Shown here piece by piece: positions 45,057 to 55,656 of a stretch of 64,000 nt of DNA. The notes beneath the pieces were generated by a model that did not search any database, was not told the DNA's origin, and saw only the letters and a program-made list of their open reading frames with translations. Location of the stretch: positions 223,615,554 to 223,679,553 of the forward strand of contig OU015490.1 in assembly GCA_907164885.2 (NCBI GenBank), given 5' to 3'. Positions within the stretch are counted from its first letter, which is position 1, and the number at the start of each line of letters is the position of its first letter. Source of the DNA: Dolomedes plantarius. Taxonomy: Eukaryota; Arthropoda; Arachnida; Araneae; Dolomedidae. The position numbers and the translations under genes are program-made.

Positions 45057-45284
45057 ACTATGTATGACTGTAACGATACAATTGACCAGCTTAAAGAAAA
45101 ACTGGTTTTTTTGATTAAAAAAGTATCGTAAGACATTCAATTGCCAAGATTTATCTATCACTTTATACGAAGAGACTAGTATACGTTAATATACAACATT
45201 GCCTCTGACTAACTTTATATGAGTGGCTAATATTATATTCAAACCGCTGATTCTTGCGTATTTAGCATTCGTAATCATCTATAT

Positions 45285-46098
45285 CAGTGATCCGCAACCG
45301 CTGTGCCGTGGCACACTAGTGTGCCGCGAGGTGATCTTGACTGTGCCGCGGTGATTTTATCGATTATGATAGTAAAAAAAATTAACCACCGCATTAAATA
45401 GAAATTTTTCTAAGTAAAATATTCCTCTAACTTTTTGTTAATATGTAATTTTTCTGGGTCGAAATTATACACAAAGCAAAAAGATGTTGTTTGCCATACA
45501 TTGTATGTATGCTCGAGCGTCATATTTCTGGATTTCAGTTAAGACAGAATATCCACAAATTTCTGACAAGGTCATTGCAATTTTGCTCCCCTTTTCTACG
45601 ACATACTTATGCGAACAAAGTTTTTCGACACTGGTTCTAATTGAAAATGACTAACGATCCTATTTAAAGGGCCTTGACCATGAACTGGAGCTCTTTCTAA
45701 TATAGAGCCAAATATAAAACGCACATTTATCAAAACAATCTCAAATATCTCATTAATAAATTAGTTATATTTAAATTAACTTTGATTTATTAGGCTTAAG
45801 TAAAGACCAAAAAACAAATTTTAATATAAAAATTTAAAGAGAATTTTTTTTTACTTGTAAACTATAATTTTATACTTTTGTTCTTGTGTTGGTGTACAGT
45901 TCAAATTGATTTACATAAAACTTAAATGATTATAATTATCTTGATACATAGAGCTATTTTGTTGTGTTTTTTTATTTAATAAAAACATATACGCATTTAT
46001 TGTAATTTATATATTTTCAAGCTTTTTCTTGTGGTGTGCCGCGGAATTATCGAAAAAACGTTGTAGTGCCGTGGAAGATAAAAGGTTGCGGAGCTCTG
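45285..46098 (+). mobile_element. hAT element with C-terminal transposase fragment
   Basis: ATCTATAT at 45277-45284 and 46099-46106 is a perfect 8-bp duplication. Ends CAGTGATCCGCAACCGCTGT and, inverted, CAGAGCTCCGCAACCTTTTA. Inside, 45538-45650 reads VKTEYPQISDKVIAILLPFS then TTYLCEQSFSTL, the hallmark C-terminus of ZBED5/SCAND3-like hAT transposases. The right duplication overlaps the start of the Helitron. Confidence 0.85.
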
Positions 46099-46622
46099 AT
46101 CTATATAAATAAAACAGTTCCATAACTGACTGACTCACTGACTGACTGACTGACTCACTGACATACAACGCACAGACCAAACCGCTGGACCTAAAGGGCT
46201 GAAATTTTTGAAATTCTGAGAAAGATTTTTGAATTTCTAAGAAAGATTTTTGAAAAATTCTTCTTAAATTTTTTAAAAATAAATTTTTAAGCTGTTTTTG
46301 TAACTTTCTTTAAGTTTGTATTTAAAATAATAATTTGAGGGTTATAAAATTTATATCACGAGAAAGATCATAAAAATTCCTTTAAACTGAAATATTTTTG
46401 GAATCTTTTCCTCGATTTTCTGATTTTTGATGAATTTTTAAAGATTAATTTTTAGAATTTAATTTATTAAATGCTGATCACGTGATTTCTTTCTCTGGTA
46501 CTTTAAATAAATTTAATGTCACGTGCATAACAACTAAATAGACAAAAAAAATTTTCTTTCTAATGCAGCAGACAATTGGATATTACCAAAAAAAATTAAA
46601 TAAATATCCCTTACGATTTTTT

Positions 46623-46762
<140 letters not shown>

Positions 46763-46809
46763 ACATCAATTGTATACATTGATCATCGTATTTATTATAA
46801 ATATATATA

Positions 46810-47291
46810 TGTCGGACTTAAGCGGGAACGAAATAATTATTCTAAATTTAAAGTTGGCTTAGTAATTAATTTATTGTCGTGGCGTAATTCGCCACTATTC
46901 TCATATCTTGGTTCGAAATACATCGACAGAAATCGGGGGAATTCCCTTTGGATTGATTGACATCTGTGGCCACGCCTATGGTTCAACGCCGGTGTATGCG
47001 TCACAGAGATCATGTGGGCATGCGCGGTGGCTTTGGATGGAGAAAAACAATAGCGTTTTCTTCAGACGGCGGGATTTAATTCATTGCTAGTGGACGCGTG
47101 TCAGCTGGGTCCATAATTTGAAAATGGCGAGAGCTCAAATATGCGCTACTTGGATCAGTGGTTGCTGGAAGGTGAAATAAATTGGCTTGATTGACTTGGA
47201 ACTATGTTTGTTTATTGGATTTAGGCTACTTACCACTCGCCACCAGTATTAACATGATGACTTCGAATTAATCTTAACCACACGCCTGTCA
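46810..47291 (+). repeat. 5' LTR of the gypsy element
   Basis: 482 bp, TG...CA ends, with an AATAAA-like signal (GGTGAAATAAATTGG) near 47175. Internal sequence begins AGAGCCGCGCAGGATT; I do not recognise the primer tRNA. Confidence 0.95.
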
Positions 47292-47414
47292 AGAGCCGCG
47301 CAGGATTAAAAAGAACTACGCAGAAAAAAAAAAGCGCCTCACTTTTGGATTAGCACTACAGTGCGAAAATTTATGAAACGACGATAAATAAAAAAAAAAT
47401 AATAATAATACACC

Positions 47415-48360
47415 ATGGCATCGAAGACTGAAGTGAAAAAGGAATTCCACGAAATCATACTCGATGACAATTGGATTCAAGAACAAATGAACACCGGAAA
47501 TGAAAATGTCGATCAAGCGAATGATGACAAGAAACCTATCTTAAAAAACATACCAGGCTGCACAGAAAAAATTCAAGAAGCAATATTGAAAGAAAAACCG
47601 CTCGAAAGAAAAAAACAGGCCTGAAATAAAATTAGCAATACCACAATTCGATAACAGCAGTATCAAAAATATCTTTCAATGGTTCCAGTTGTTTGAAGAG
47701 AGTTGCAGCACGTTTGAATTATATGAGAAATGGAAAAAAGAAAATTTAATGCGCTACGTAAGTCAAGATATTCAAGAAGTAATAATATCCACGGAACTAT
47801 ATAAAGAAGATTACATTAATATTAAAAAACAACTGCTGTCCATTTTTTCAAAGAGCAGAGAAGAATTAATTACAAGGTTTAGGACACTAAAATTAAATGA
47901 CAATGATGACCTCTTCCAGTATTTCAAGGAAAAACTAGAACTGGGAAAACAACTAAAAAAAACATACAGTGAAATAATAGAAACACTGTCATTAGACGCT
48001 CCAAGAAACATACGAACTTTGCTCTCGTTGCAAGAGATACGAACCCCTTTCGAATGGCTGGAAAAAGCGAGAAAAATACATTTGCCGGTACCTCGGTCCG
48101 CACCGCGTATCGCTCCGGAAAGAAGAACAGATTTTACCGCCGGCGATCGTCGAAACTTCGGTGACAGTGAGACAGAGCGCAGAAACTCGGAGCCACACTA
48201 CAGAAGGAGGTGGATTAATTATGATCAACCCAGAAGACAAAATGAAGGAAATTACAGCAATACGTCAAGATATGATGAACAGAGACACTATCAAAGTGCA
48301 GAAGATAACAACAGAAGACACCAAAATAACCATAGAGGATACTATGCAAATAACAGATGA
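47415..48360 (+). pseudogene. gypsy gag, single frameshift
   Basis: It starts ATG GCA TCG AAG at 47415. The first frame ends at TGA (47622) directly after an A-run (AGAAAAAAACAGG). The rest (RPEIKLAIPQFDNSSIKNIF, then the capsid-like FKEKLELGKQLKKTYSEII region to 48357) is one frame over, so a one-base indel at the A7 tract explains it. The C-terminus is Arg/Asn/Tyr-rich (RRQNEGNYSNTSRY) and lacks a CCHC knuckle. Gag would form the particle that packages element RNA. Confidence 0.75.
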
Positions 48361-48684
48361 CTTACAATCCAAGCTCGGGTGAGTGAACAAACATTTCAAT
48401 TCTTATTAGACACCGGTAGTACAATTTCAATAATTTCACAATCATTACTTAAAGAGGTAAAATGTTTTAAAACATTAAATTAAAAAAATATGGTAATAAA
48501 TCAAACTGATGGTCAAGTACCTGTAACAAAAATAATTAAAACAAATGTAACAATTGGCAAATTAACTAGAGAAATTGAAATGTGGGTCATTGAGAGTGAC
48601 CTACCTTATGTATTGCTAAGTTTAGAACATGAGACTTTTTCGTCTCGAAATAAATTTAAGAAAATTAAAGGTGTTCCAATGTAA
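48361..48684 (+). pseudogene. gypsy aspartic protease region, interrupted
   Basis: Directly after the TGA that closes gag, the same frame continues LTIQARVSEQTFQFLLDTGS, containing the DTG active site. A TAA at 48481-48483 (TTA expected) interrupts it; the frame then runs MVINQTDGQVPVTK to a stop at 48682. The protease would cleave Gag and Gag-Pol. Pol follows in another frame. Confidence 0.75.
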
Positions 48685-51600
48685 TAAAGAAATAATACTA
48701 TGTAATAATAATAATAATTTTGTTAATCCATATGCATTGAATGTTCAAAGAGAAAATTGTAAAAATTATTGTGATAACATGTATAATGGTAAAAGGTATT
48801 ATGAAAACAAAAATATGTGTAACTTTAGAAATGTAAACAAAAGTGTATATGAAGGTAGAAAATTTTTTAACTATCGGGCTGAAAATAATAACAGAAGGTA
48901 TCATAAAGGTAGAAATTTTGTAAAAAGAAACTATTTAAGATGTGATCACTCCCCTGAGTACTATGAAAGGACTGTTTACAATAATGCTGTGAAAGATAAT
49001 GTGTATAATGTTTCTTCCAATGACATTGAAACCCTAAATGTTGATAATAACCAAAGAATGAGAAATCCAGTTATAAATTATGAGAGTTCAAACAAAATAG
49101 CAAATACTAATTATAATGTTCAAAATTTAAAGGAGATATCAGGTATCCCCGATGATACACTGAAAACTCTATTTAAAGAGCCCGGTGATGCTTTGGACTT
49201 CCAAGCACCAGAGCAAATACCCGAGGACTGGCCCCATTTAGAAAACATTCTAGAAACTTTCGACCATATCTTTTCAAAAAATAAATATGACGTTGGAAAA
49301 ATAAAATTAGAACCCCCAAAAATACACTTAACTTCAGAGCTCCCAATTGCACAACGACCATATCGCACATCTCAAACTGAAAATGCTGAAATAAAAAAAC
49401 AAATAGACGAATTGTTAAAAGCAGGTTTTATAAAGCCCTCACATTCTCCATTTAGCGCCCCAGTAACATTAGCAATGAAAAAAGGCCAAGGAAAAACTAG
49501 GTTATGCATAGACTACAGAAAATTAAATGTAATTACTAAAACTGACTCTGAACCTATTCCACGAATTGATGACTTATTAGATCAACTAGCCCATGCCAAA
49601 TTTTTTTCAACATTAGATCTAACTTCAGGGTATTGGCACATAGAAATACATGACCGTGACACTGAAAAATTGGCATTCACAACAAACTTTGGACTTTATG
49701 AATGGACAAGACTACCGTTTGGTTGGAAAAATGCACCAAGTGTCTTCCAGAGAGCAATTAGGCAAATTCTAAATAAATACCAAATCAATTATGCTTTGAA
49801 CTATTTTGATGATATAATAATATTTTCACAAACCTTTAATGAACATATGAAACATTTAGAAGAAATTTTTAAAATTTGTGAAAAGGAAAATATCAAATTA
49901 AACCAATCAAAATGCCAATTTGCTAAGAAAGAAATAAAATTTTTAGGATATGAGATTTCTAAAGGACAATATTCACCTCATAATGTAAACATTGAAACAA
50001 TAAAAAAATTACTACCACCCAAAAATGTTAAAGAATTGCAGAGATTTTTAGGATCCATAAATGTCTATCAGAAGTTTATACAAGACTATGCAAAATTGAG
50101 ACTTCCATTAAACAAATTACTTAGAAAGGATGTAAAATGGGATTGGTCCCAAGAATGTCAAAATTCCTACCAAAGACTAAAAGATGAACTCATATCAAAA
50201 CCGATTTTAACCCTTTTTAACCCAAATTACCCATGCCACCTTTTTGTCGACGCAAGTCAAGAAGCAGTTGCTGCTGTCCTAAAGCAAAAGCACCCTAATG
50301 GCCAACTACACCCAATAGCTTTTCACTCAAGACAACTGAAAAAACACGAAAGAAACTATGCTGTCACTGAGCTTGAATGCTTGGCGATTGTTGATTCTAT
50401 TGACCGTTTCCATTGTTACTTACATGGAAAAAAATTCACAATACATTCGGATCATTCAGCCTTACAATGGCTCAAAAATATTAAAAATTTAACTGGACGA
50501 CTGTTTAGATGGTCTTTAAAACTTTCCATGTATGATTATGAAATAGTGCACATTAAAGGTAAATATAATTATGAAGCTGATATGCTATCAAGGAACCCAA
50601 TAAGCCACTTTGTATCACAATATTCTTATTTTCTAACCACAGATGAAATTATTCAGGCACAATTAAACGATAATGTTAATAATGTAAAGTACAAAAAATA
50701 TAGTGGAGTTCTAACAGTAAAAAAGAAAAATCTAATCAAAATTGTAGTCCCGCCATCATTAAGACTAAAATTAATAACCGCTGCACATGAAAAATTTGGC
50801 CACCCAGGTGTGAGAAAGATGTTACAATTAATTTCCCCTATTTACTATTGGCAAGACATAATATTAGACATTTCAAATTTTGTTCGTTGTTGTGAAACAT
50901 GTCAGAAAAACAAGAAATCGACTCAGAGAAAGTATGGACTGATGGAACAAGTGCCAATTGCTTATGAACCATTTGACCTAATCTCAGTTGATACAGTTGG
51001 AGGTTTTAACTATTATAATTCGATAAAAAAATATCTTCATCTGGTGATTGATCATGCAACAAGATATATTTGGACTTTTCCTTCAAAAAGTGTGACAAGT
51101 GAGACATACACAAACTGTTTAAAACAAATTTTCAAAATTAAAGTTCCGAAACAAATATTAAGTGACAGAAATGCTGCATTTACTTCCTCAAGGTTTAAGA
51201 AATTCCTAAAACACCACAATACGAGACAATTACTCACCTCAGCCCACAGACCCCAGTGTAATGGCAAAAATGAGAGATGTAATCAAACGATTGTATCCAA
51301 ATTAAGGTGTAAAGTTAATACTTCTTCGAAAAAAATTCCATGGACAAAAATTTTAGAACAAGTGACTTCCGAATATAATAATCAACCCCATAGAGTAACT
51401 GGATTTTCCCCGAATTACCTCCTATTTGGAAATTTGCCATATAACTCACCATTACCTAAAATAACTTCATTACATTATCCGCCAGTTGAAGAAGCAAGAA
51501 AGATTGCAGTGCAAAGAACAATTCAGCACCATAAAATTAATAAACAAAGATATGATAGAAATTTTATACAGTCAAACTTCAAAATTGGTGACTTAGTGAT

Positions 51601-51826
51601 GTACGAAGAATTCAAATACCCAAATTCAAGAAAATTAGATCCACCCTATTCAGGCCCTTATAAAATTTTAAGCCAGCTTTCTAATGTTAATTTCGAAATT
51701 GATAAACCAAACCAATACACTGGAAAAAAGAGTGAAATTGTGCACTCAACTAGATTAAGGCATTTTCATCCATATAGTGAGTGTAAGGTATACACAAGAT
51801 TCGATTCACAAGAATCGAACTTTTGA
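48629..51826 (+). CDS. pol: gypsy Pol: reverse transcriptase, RNase H, integrase
   Basis: An uninterrupted frame of 1065 codons; translation would normally enter by frameshift from the protease frame, so the ATG at 48629 is nominal. After a basic Asn/Tyr-rich linker (to residue ~180) comes reverse transcriptase: LCIDYRKLN, LDLTSGYWHIEI (~330) and YFDDIIIF (~391). RNase H follows with LFVDASQEA (~545), TELECLAIV and HSDHSALQWL. Integrase has an H-x4-H/C-x2-C finger (HEKFGHPG, CCETCQ), Asp in SVDTVGG (~787), Asp in LSDRNAAF and Glu in GKNERCNQ. A C-terminal GPYKIL motif (GPY/F module) precedes the stop. It copies element RNA and inserts the cDNA. All catalytic residues I checked are present. 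Confidence 0.95.
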   Translation: MRLFRLEINLRKLKVFQCNKEIILCNNNNNFVNPYALNVQRENCKNYCDNMYNGKRYYENKNMCNFRNVNKSVYEGRKFFNYRAENNNRRYHKGRNFVKRNYLRCDHSPEYYERTVYNNAVKDNVYNVSSNDIETLNVDNNQRMRNPVINYESSNKIANTNYNVQNLKEISGIPDDTLKTLFKEPGDALDFQAPEQIPEDWPHLENILETFDHIFSKNKYDVGKIKLEPPKIHLTSELPIAQRPYRTSQTENAEIKKQIDELLKAGFIKPSHSPFSAPVTLAMKKGQGKTRLCIDYRKLNVITKTDSEPIPRIDDLLDQLAHAKFFSTLDLTSGYWHIEIHDRDTEKLAFTTNFGLYEWTRLPFGWKNAPSVFQRAIRQILNKYQINYALNYFDDIIIFSQTFNEHMKHLEEIFKICEKENIKLNQSKCQFAKKEIKFLGYEISKGQYSPHNVNIETIKKLLPPKNVKELQRFLGSINVYQKFIQDYAKLRLPLNKLLRKDVKWDWSQECQNSYQRLKDELISKPILTLFNPNYPCHLFVDASQEAVAAVLKQKHPNGQLHPIAFHSRQLKKHERNYAVTELECLAIVDSIDRFHCYLHGKKFTIHSDHSALQWLKNIKNLTGRLFRWSLKLSMYDYEIVHIKGKYNYEADMLSRNPISHFVSQYSYFLTTDEIIQAQLNDNVNNVKYKKYSGVLTVKKKNLIKIVVPPSLRLKLITAAHEKFGHPGVRKMLQLISPIYYWQDIILDISNFVRCCETCQKNKKSTQRKYGLMEQVPIAYEPFDLISVDTVGGFNYYNSIKKYLHLVIDHATRYIWTFPSKSVTSETYTNCLKQIFKIKVPKQILSDRNAAFTSSRFKKFLKHHNTRQLLTSAHRPQCNGKNERCNQTIVSKLRCKVNTSSKKIPWTKILEQVTSEYNNQPHRVTGFSPNYLLFGNLPYNSPLPKITSLHYPPVEEARKIAVQRTIQHHKINKQRYDRNFIQSNFKIGDLVMYEEFKYPNSRKLDPPYSGPYKILSQLSNVNFEIDKPNQYTGKKSEIVHSTRLRHFHPYSECKVYTRFDSQESNF

Positions 51827-52686
51827 GTGAATTAAAGAAGCTGCTTCAGATATGCTAATTTTGGCATACGCGCTTAGTATAAATACCACGCAGCGTCATT
51901 AATGAAAAAAGGAGTTGTTGTTAAGGTTGAAAAAGGTGTTATCCTGCGCTAGTGCTTTACGGGCTAGAAGTTTACGTGGCAGTACTGCTGGTTTGACTTA
52001 CTGTTCGTGAGTATAAAAATATATTGTCCTTAAAAGCTGTATTTGCATTCCGTACAAGTAGTACGCATGCTTATTGCTGTAAAAGCCAATTATATGTGCA
52101 GCGAATTCAATAAACATTATTTCATGTATAAACTGTGTTTGTATATAATTCAAATAGAGTGCTACTTCAAATTATATACACCCAAGTCTGGGTAGAAGTG
52201 AGCATAGATTCTCTATAAGTTTAAATTACAATAATGTTGTTTCATGCACAATTTTGGGGAGGGGGGGAAATTAAGATAAAATGTTGATACGAGTTACAAG
52301 TAAAAAATTGAAATTATACAATTATGATTGTTAATGAGTAAATAAAATAATAACATTGGAACTGATGAAGTAATATTGTGAAAGTAAACTAGAAGATGAT
52401 TTGTATTGAATTTATTGGATGTTAATAATTATGTATTTTTGAATTGAAATTTAATAACTTATGAAAGAACTTTGGCTAAACCTAAATTATTTTGAAAATT
52501 TTGTTACCATCTTTGCAATGTTTTGTTACATTAATGTGTTGAGCTGTATCTACATTTTCCCGAATATGACCAAATTGCTTATCCCAGAGATCCATCTCTT
52601 AATTGATTTTATATTTTGGGTGCCTAACACCCTCTTGACGCCACTTATGTGGTTAAACGTCGTGTGCTGTCTTAAATTAAAGATAT

Positions 52687-52723
<37 letters not shown>

Positions 52724-54530
52724 AAAACTATCGTTCTACTGGACTGTTAAACTTTCTACTAGAAAACTTTTGTATGTGATTTTCTGGATCTCCTGGGCTA
52801 ATAATCGACTGTGACACTCCTACTTCTTTCATCTGTCAGTAAATTTTCTCTTTCTTGAATGCTCTGTCCTCTTCCCCACACCTAACCACGCGTTGGAAGT
52901 CGTCCCAACCTCTTTGTAGCTTTATAAATAGATTTTACTTCACATGCTCAGTCATAATGTACTGAAAAATATTACTTAAATAAGAATGACTAAAGACAGG
53001 CTTGGGATGACCGCTCCTTTGTCCTCCCTTTTCCTTCAGGTTTCTGTTGACTCGTGTTTTCCCCATTGGAATTCATGAGTGAACGGATTGCCCTTTTCCT
53101 CTTGGTTGGCTGGGTGTTAAATCCTTTCCTTTTTCTGGAGTCAGTAAGTGAATACTGATCTCTTTTGAGCCTTTCCCAACCTAGAGTTTCAGTGTCGTGC
53201 ACTATACGCACCAATTTTTCACTCTGAATTTTGTTTAGAGTTGTCGGTTGTGGTGAAGACGGTGGGAAATTGTTGAACCTGCTCTCCTCTGACCCAACCA
53301 TGCACTTGTTCACTCAACTACACAAACACACACAAACAAAAACATACACCTTGAATTAAACAGAATGTACACAGATGAAGGAATGGTACACCAGTACCAA
53401 AAGTGAATTGTTTTACATAATGAATCTATCATTGTGAAATATTAAGGTGAATGAAGTGTAAATTATAAAATGTTTGATAACTTTGAATTGTGATAAATTT
53501 GAATCAGATTTTTGTGTTATGGAAAATTTTGAAGTGTAAATAATATGTAGAGAATTTTGAATTTCATGTGTAATTTCATATGTTTGTATTTCATAAGTAA
53601 GTCGAAGGTATAAAAGAGCTCTAAAAAGATAAACTGTATTGTAATTGATGTCAAAATACATTTGTGTCGTTCGGCAAGTACAAGATACGAGAAAAATAAT
53701 CCCATGGGAAATTGATCAATATTTATATTTTTTTCAATTATTAATATGTTGTGTCTCTGAGTATTTTACAGGGTCAACCATGTCAAGGAGGCCTCAAAAC
53801 AAGCCGGTCGACCGCATTTAGTTTTGTCTTTCATATATTTAAATATTTTTTTCATGTACCTCCATTTTCACATTACCATAATCTGTGTAAATAAAGTCAT
53901 ACTTGTAGAATTTTAAACTGGAACTGCTATAAAATTATAAGATGAGTGGACAGCATACAAGACTGTTGATTACATTACCACTCAACGAGGCTGATGAAAG
54001 TATTCAAGACTGGACTTTAGATTGTAAAATGCTACTAACATTCCACGTTAATGGGTAATAGTTATTTTGTGATTTTCAATTAATTTGTTCCTAGGTGAGT
54101 TTTTGAAGTGACATTGTTTTTCAGGTGATGTCCTATTGAGATTATATATTGGTATAATTAAAGTGATATTTTGAATTTATAGTGATATATTTTGAGATAA
54201 TGCTGTAATATTTTCCTTTTTTGCCTCAAGTCATCAGTGATATAATATTGTACAACTCAAGAATTTTTGTGTAACTTGAAAAATTGTAAACTGTGTATTT
54301 TAAAACCACTGCTCCAAGTCTTACAGAACAGAAAGAATTAATCCAGGGGTTGTTAAGGGAACGGTTGATTTTTAATTAAGGGGGTTTTCACTGGAACCTG
54401 TTGTGTAGAGAGACGTCCCTACTCAGCATGTTTTCCAGTCTACTGATGTAATGTTTTTTTTTTATCGTAGGGGTTGTTGCCACAGGGAATTAGCTACTCC
54501 TTGTGTGCACGCCTTCAGGGGGGGGGGAGT
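51827..54530 (+). other. 2.7 kb post-pol region of the gypsy element
   Basis: No env-like frame was seen. It contains a TATA-like TATAAATA at 51878-51885 and AATAAA at 52109-52114, an A-run at 52690-52718, and an acceptor-like TGAGTATTTTACAG (about 53770) before a 13-codon frame. A polypurine tract (CAGGGGGGGGGGAGT) adjoins the 3' LTR. Captured or accessory sequence is possible. Confidence 0.5.
52990..53313 (-). CDS. antisense ORF in the gypsy element, function unknown
   Basis: A 107-codon frame on the minus strand, opposite to pol. The product is hydrophilic and basic with Pro/Ser (FPPSSPQPTT) and Lys/Arg (PTKRKRAIRS) segments that could act as a nuclear signal. No domain recognised. Antisense frames occur in some LTR elements; chance is also possible. 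Confidence 0.25.
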   Translation of the reverse strand: MNKCMVGSEESRFNNFPPSSPQPTTLNKIQSEKLVRIVHDTETLGWERLKRDQYSLTDSRKRKGFNTQPTKRKRAIRSLMNSNGENTSQQKPEGKGRTKERSSQACL

Positions 54531-55012
54531 TGTCGGACTTAAGCGGGAACGAAATAATTATTCTAAATTTAAAGGGGGCTTAGTAATTAATTTATTGTCG
54601 TGGCGTAATTCGCCACTATTCTCATATCTTGGTTCGAAATACATCGAGAGAAATCGGGGGAATTCCCTTTGGATTGATTGACATCTGTGGCCACGCCTAT
54701 GGTTCAACGCCGGTGTATGCGTCACAGAGATCATGTGGGCATGCGCGGTGGCTTTGGATGGAGAAAAACAATAGCGTTTTCTTCAGACGGCGGGATTTAA
54801 TTCATTGCTAGTGGACGCGTGTCAGCTGGGTCCATAATTTGAAAATGGCGAGAGCTCAAATATGCGCTACTTGGATCAGTGGTTGCTGGAAGGTGAAATA
54901 AATTGGCTTGATTGACTTGGAACTATGTTTGTTTATTGGATTTAGGCTACTTACCACTCGCCACCAGTATTAACATGATGACTTCGAATTAATCTTAACC
55001 ACACGCCTGTCA
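54531..55012 (+). repeat. 3' LTR of the gypsy element
   Basis: 482 bp, same ends as the 5' LTR. Differences noted: GGGGG for GTTGG near 54573 and GAGAG for GACAG near 54646. Confidence 0.95.
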
Positions 55013-55314
55013 TATATTTATTTTTTTTTGGCATTAATTGCATACATTGACCGTTGTATTTAATTTGAATGTACTCCGTAGCGAAGTGCGGGTTTCCAGC
55101 TAGTATTTTCATATTTCTTTTTTTCTTTACTTGTGAGTGATATTTTATAGCTATGTTGTAAGTTCAAATACTGTCAGTACAGTGGCTCTAAATAAATAGA
55201 AGGAATTACGAAAATATTCGCGTCTGTAGCTGAGGGTATCCGCAAAGCAAAGGTCCGATGTTAACCTTTTCCGTACGGGGTGGGATAGCGTGTATCCCAA
55301 GAATACGGGCCCAA

Positions 55315-55316
<2 letters not shown>

Positions 55317-55372
<56 letters not shown>

Positions 55373-55584
55373 TTGGTAAACTTATTTAACTGTATATATA
55401 TATATATATATATATATACAGTTGGCTCTCTGTTTAACGACTTTCAAGGGACCGTGAAAAATTGCCCTTAAACAGAATTTGTGAAAAATAACATTTTCCA
55501 TAACGTCGGAGGGGCCGGGACTGGGAAATGTCGTCTTTAAATAGAGATCGTCGTTAAGTAGAGCGTCGTTAAACAGAGAGCCAA

Positions 55585-55655
<71 letters not shown>
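55317..55655. repeat. three (TA)n microsatellites around a MITE
   Basis: TA runs at about 55317-55370, 55392-55418 and 55588-55655. The first is bordered by CCAAGAATA and its complement, forming a long potential hairpin. Confidence 0.9.
55419..55587. mobile_element. TA-flanked MITE, Tigger-like ends
   Basis: CAGTTGGCTCTCTGTTTAAC at the left is exactly inverted at the right; the 169-bp element sits at a TA inside a TA microsatellite. The termini resemble Tigger/pogo (CAGT...). Confidence 0.8.

Positions 55656-55656
<1 letters not shown>

Larger units (their letters stand above)
46810..55012 (+). mobile_element. young Ty3/gypsy LTR retrotransposon
   Basis: Two 482-bp LTRs (TGTCGGAC...CGCCTGTCA) differ at only about three positions. 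The element is flanked by TATA (46806-46809 and 55013-55016). Gene order gag, protease, reverse transcriptase, RNase H, integrase places it in Ty3/gypsy. Pol is intact over 1065 codons; gag and protease have defects. A G-rich polypurine tract lies before the 3' LTR. High LTR identity means recent insertion, into a Helitron. Confidence 0.95.

Noticed and set aside
47605..47625. Programmed frameshift within gag at AGAAAAAAACAGG
   Set aside because: Frameshifting so early in gag is not a known strategy; an indel in the A7 run (mutation or sequencing) is simpler.
52461..52814. 117-codon frame ending with a poly-Lys run
   Set aside because: The Lys run is the translated A-tract at 52690-52718 and the rest has no domain; likely chance.
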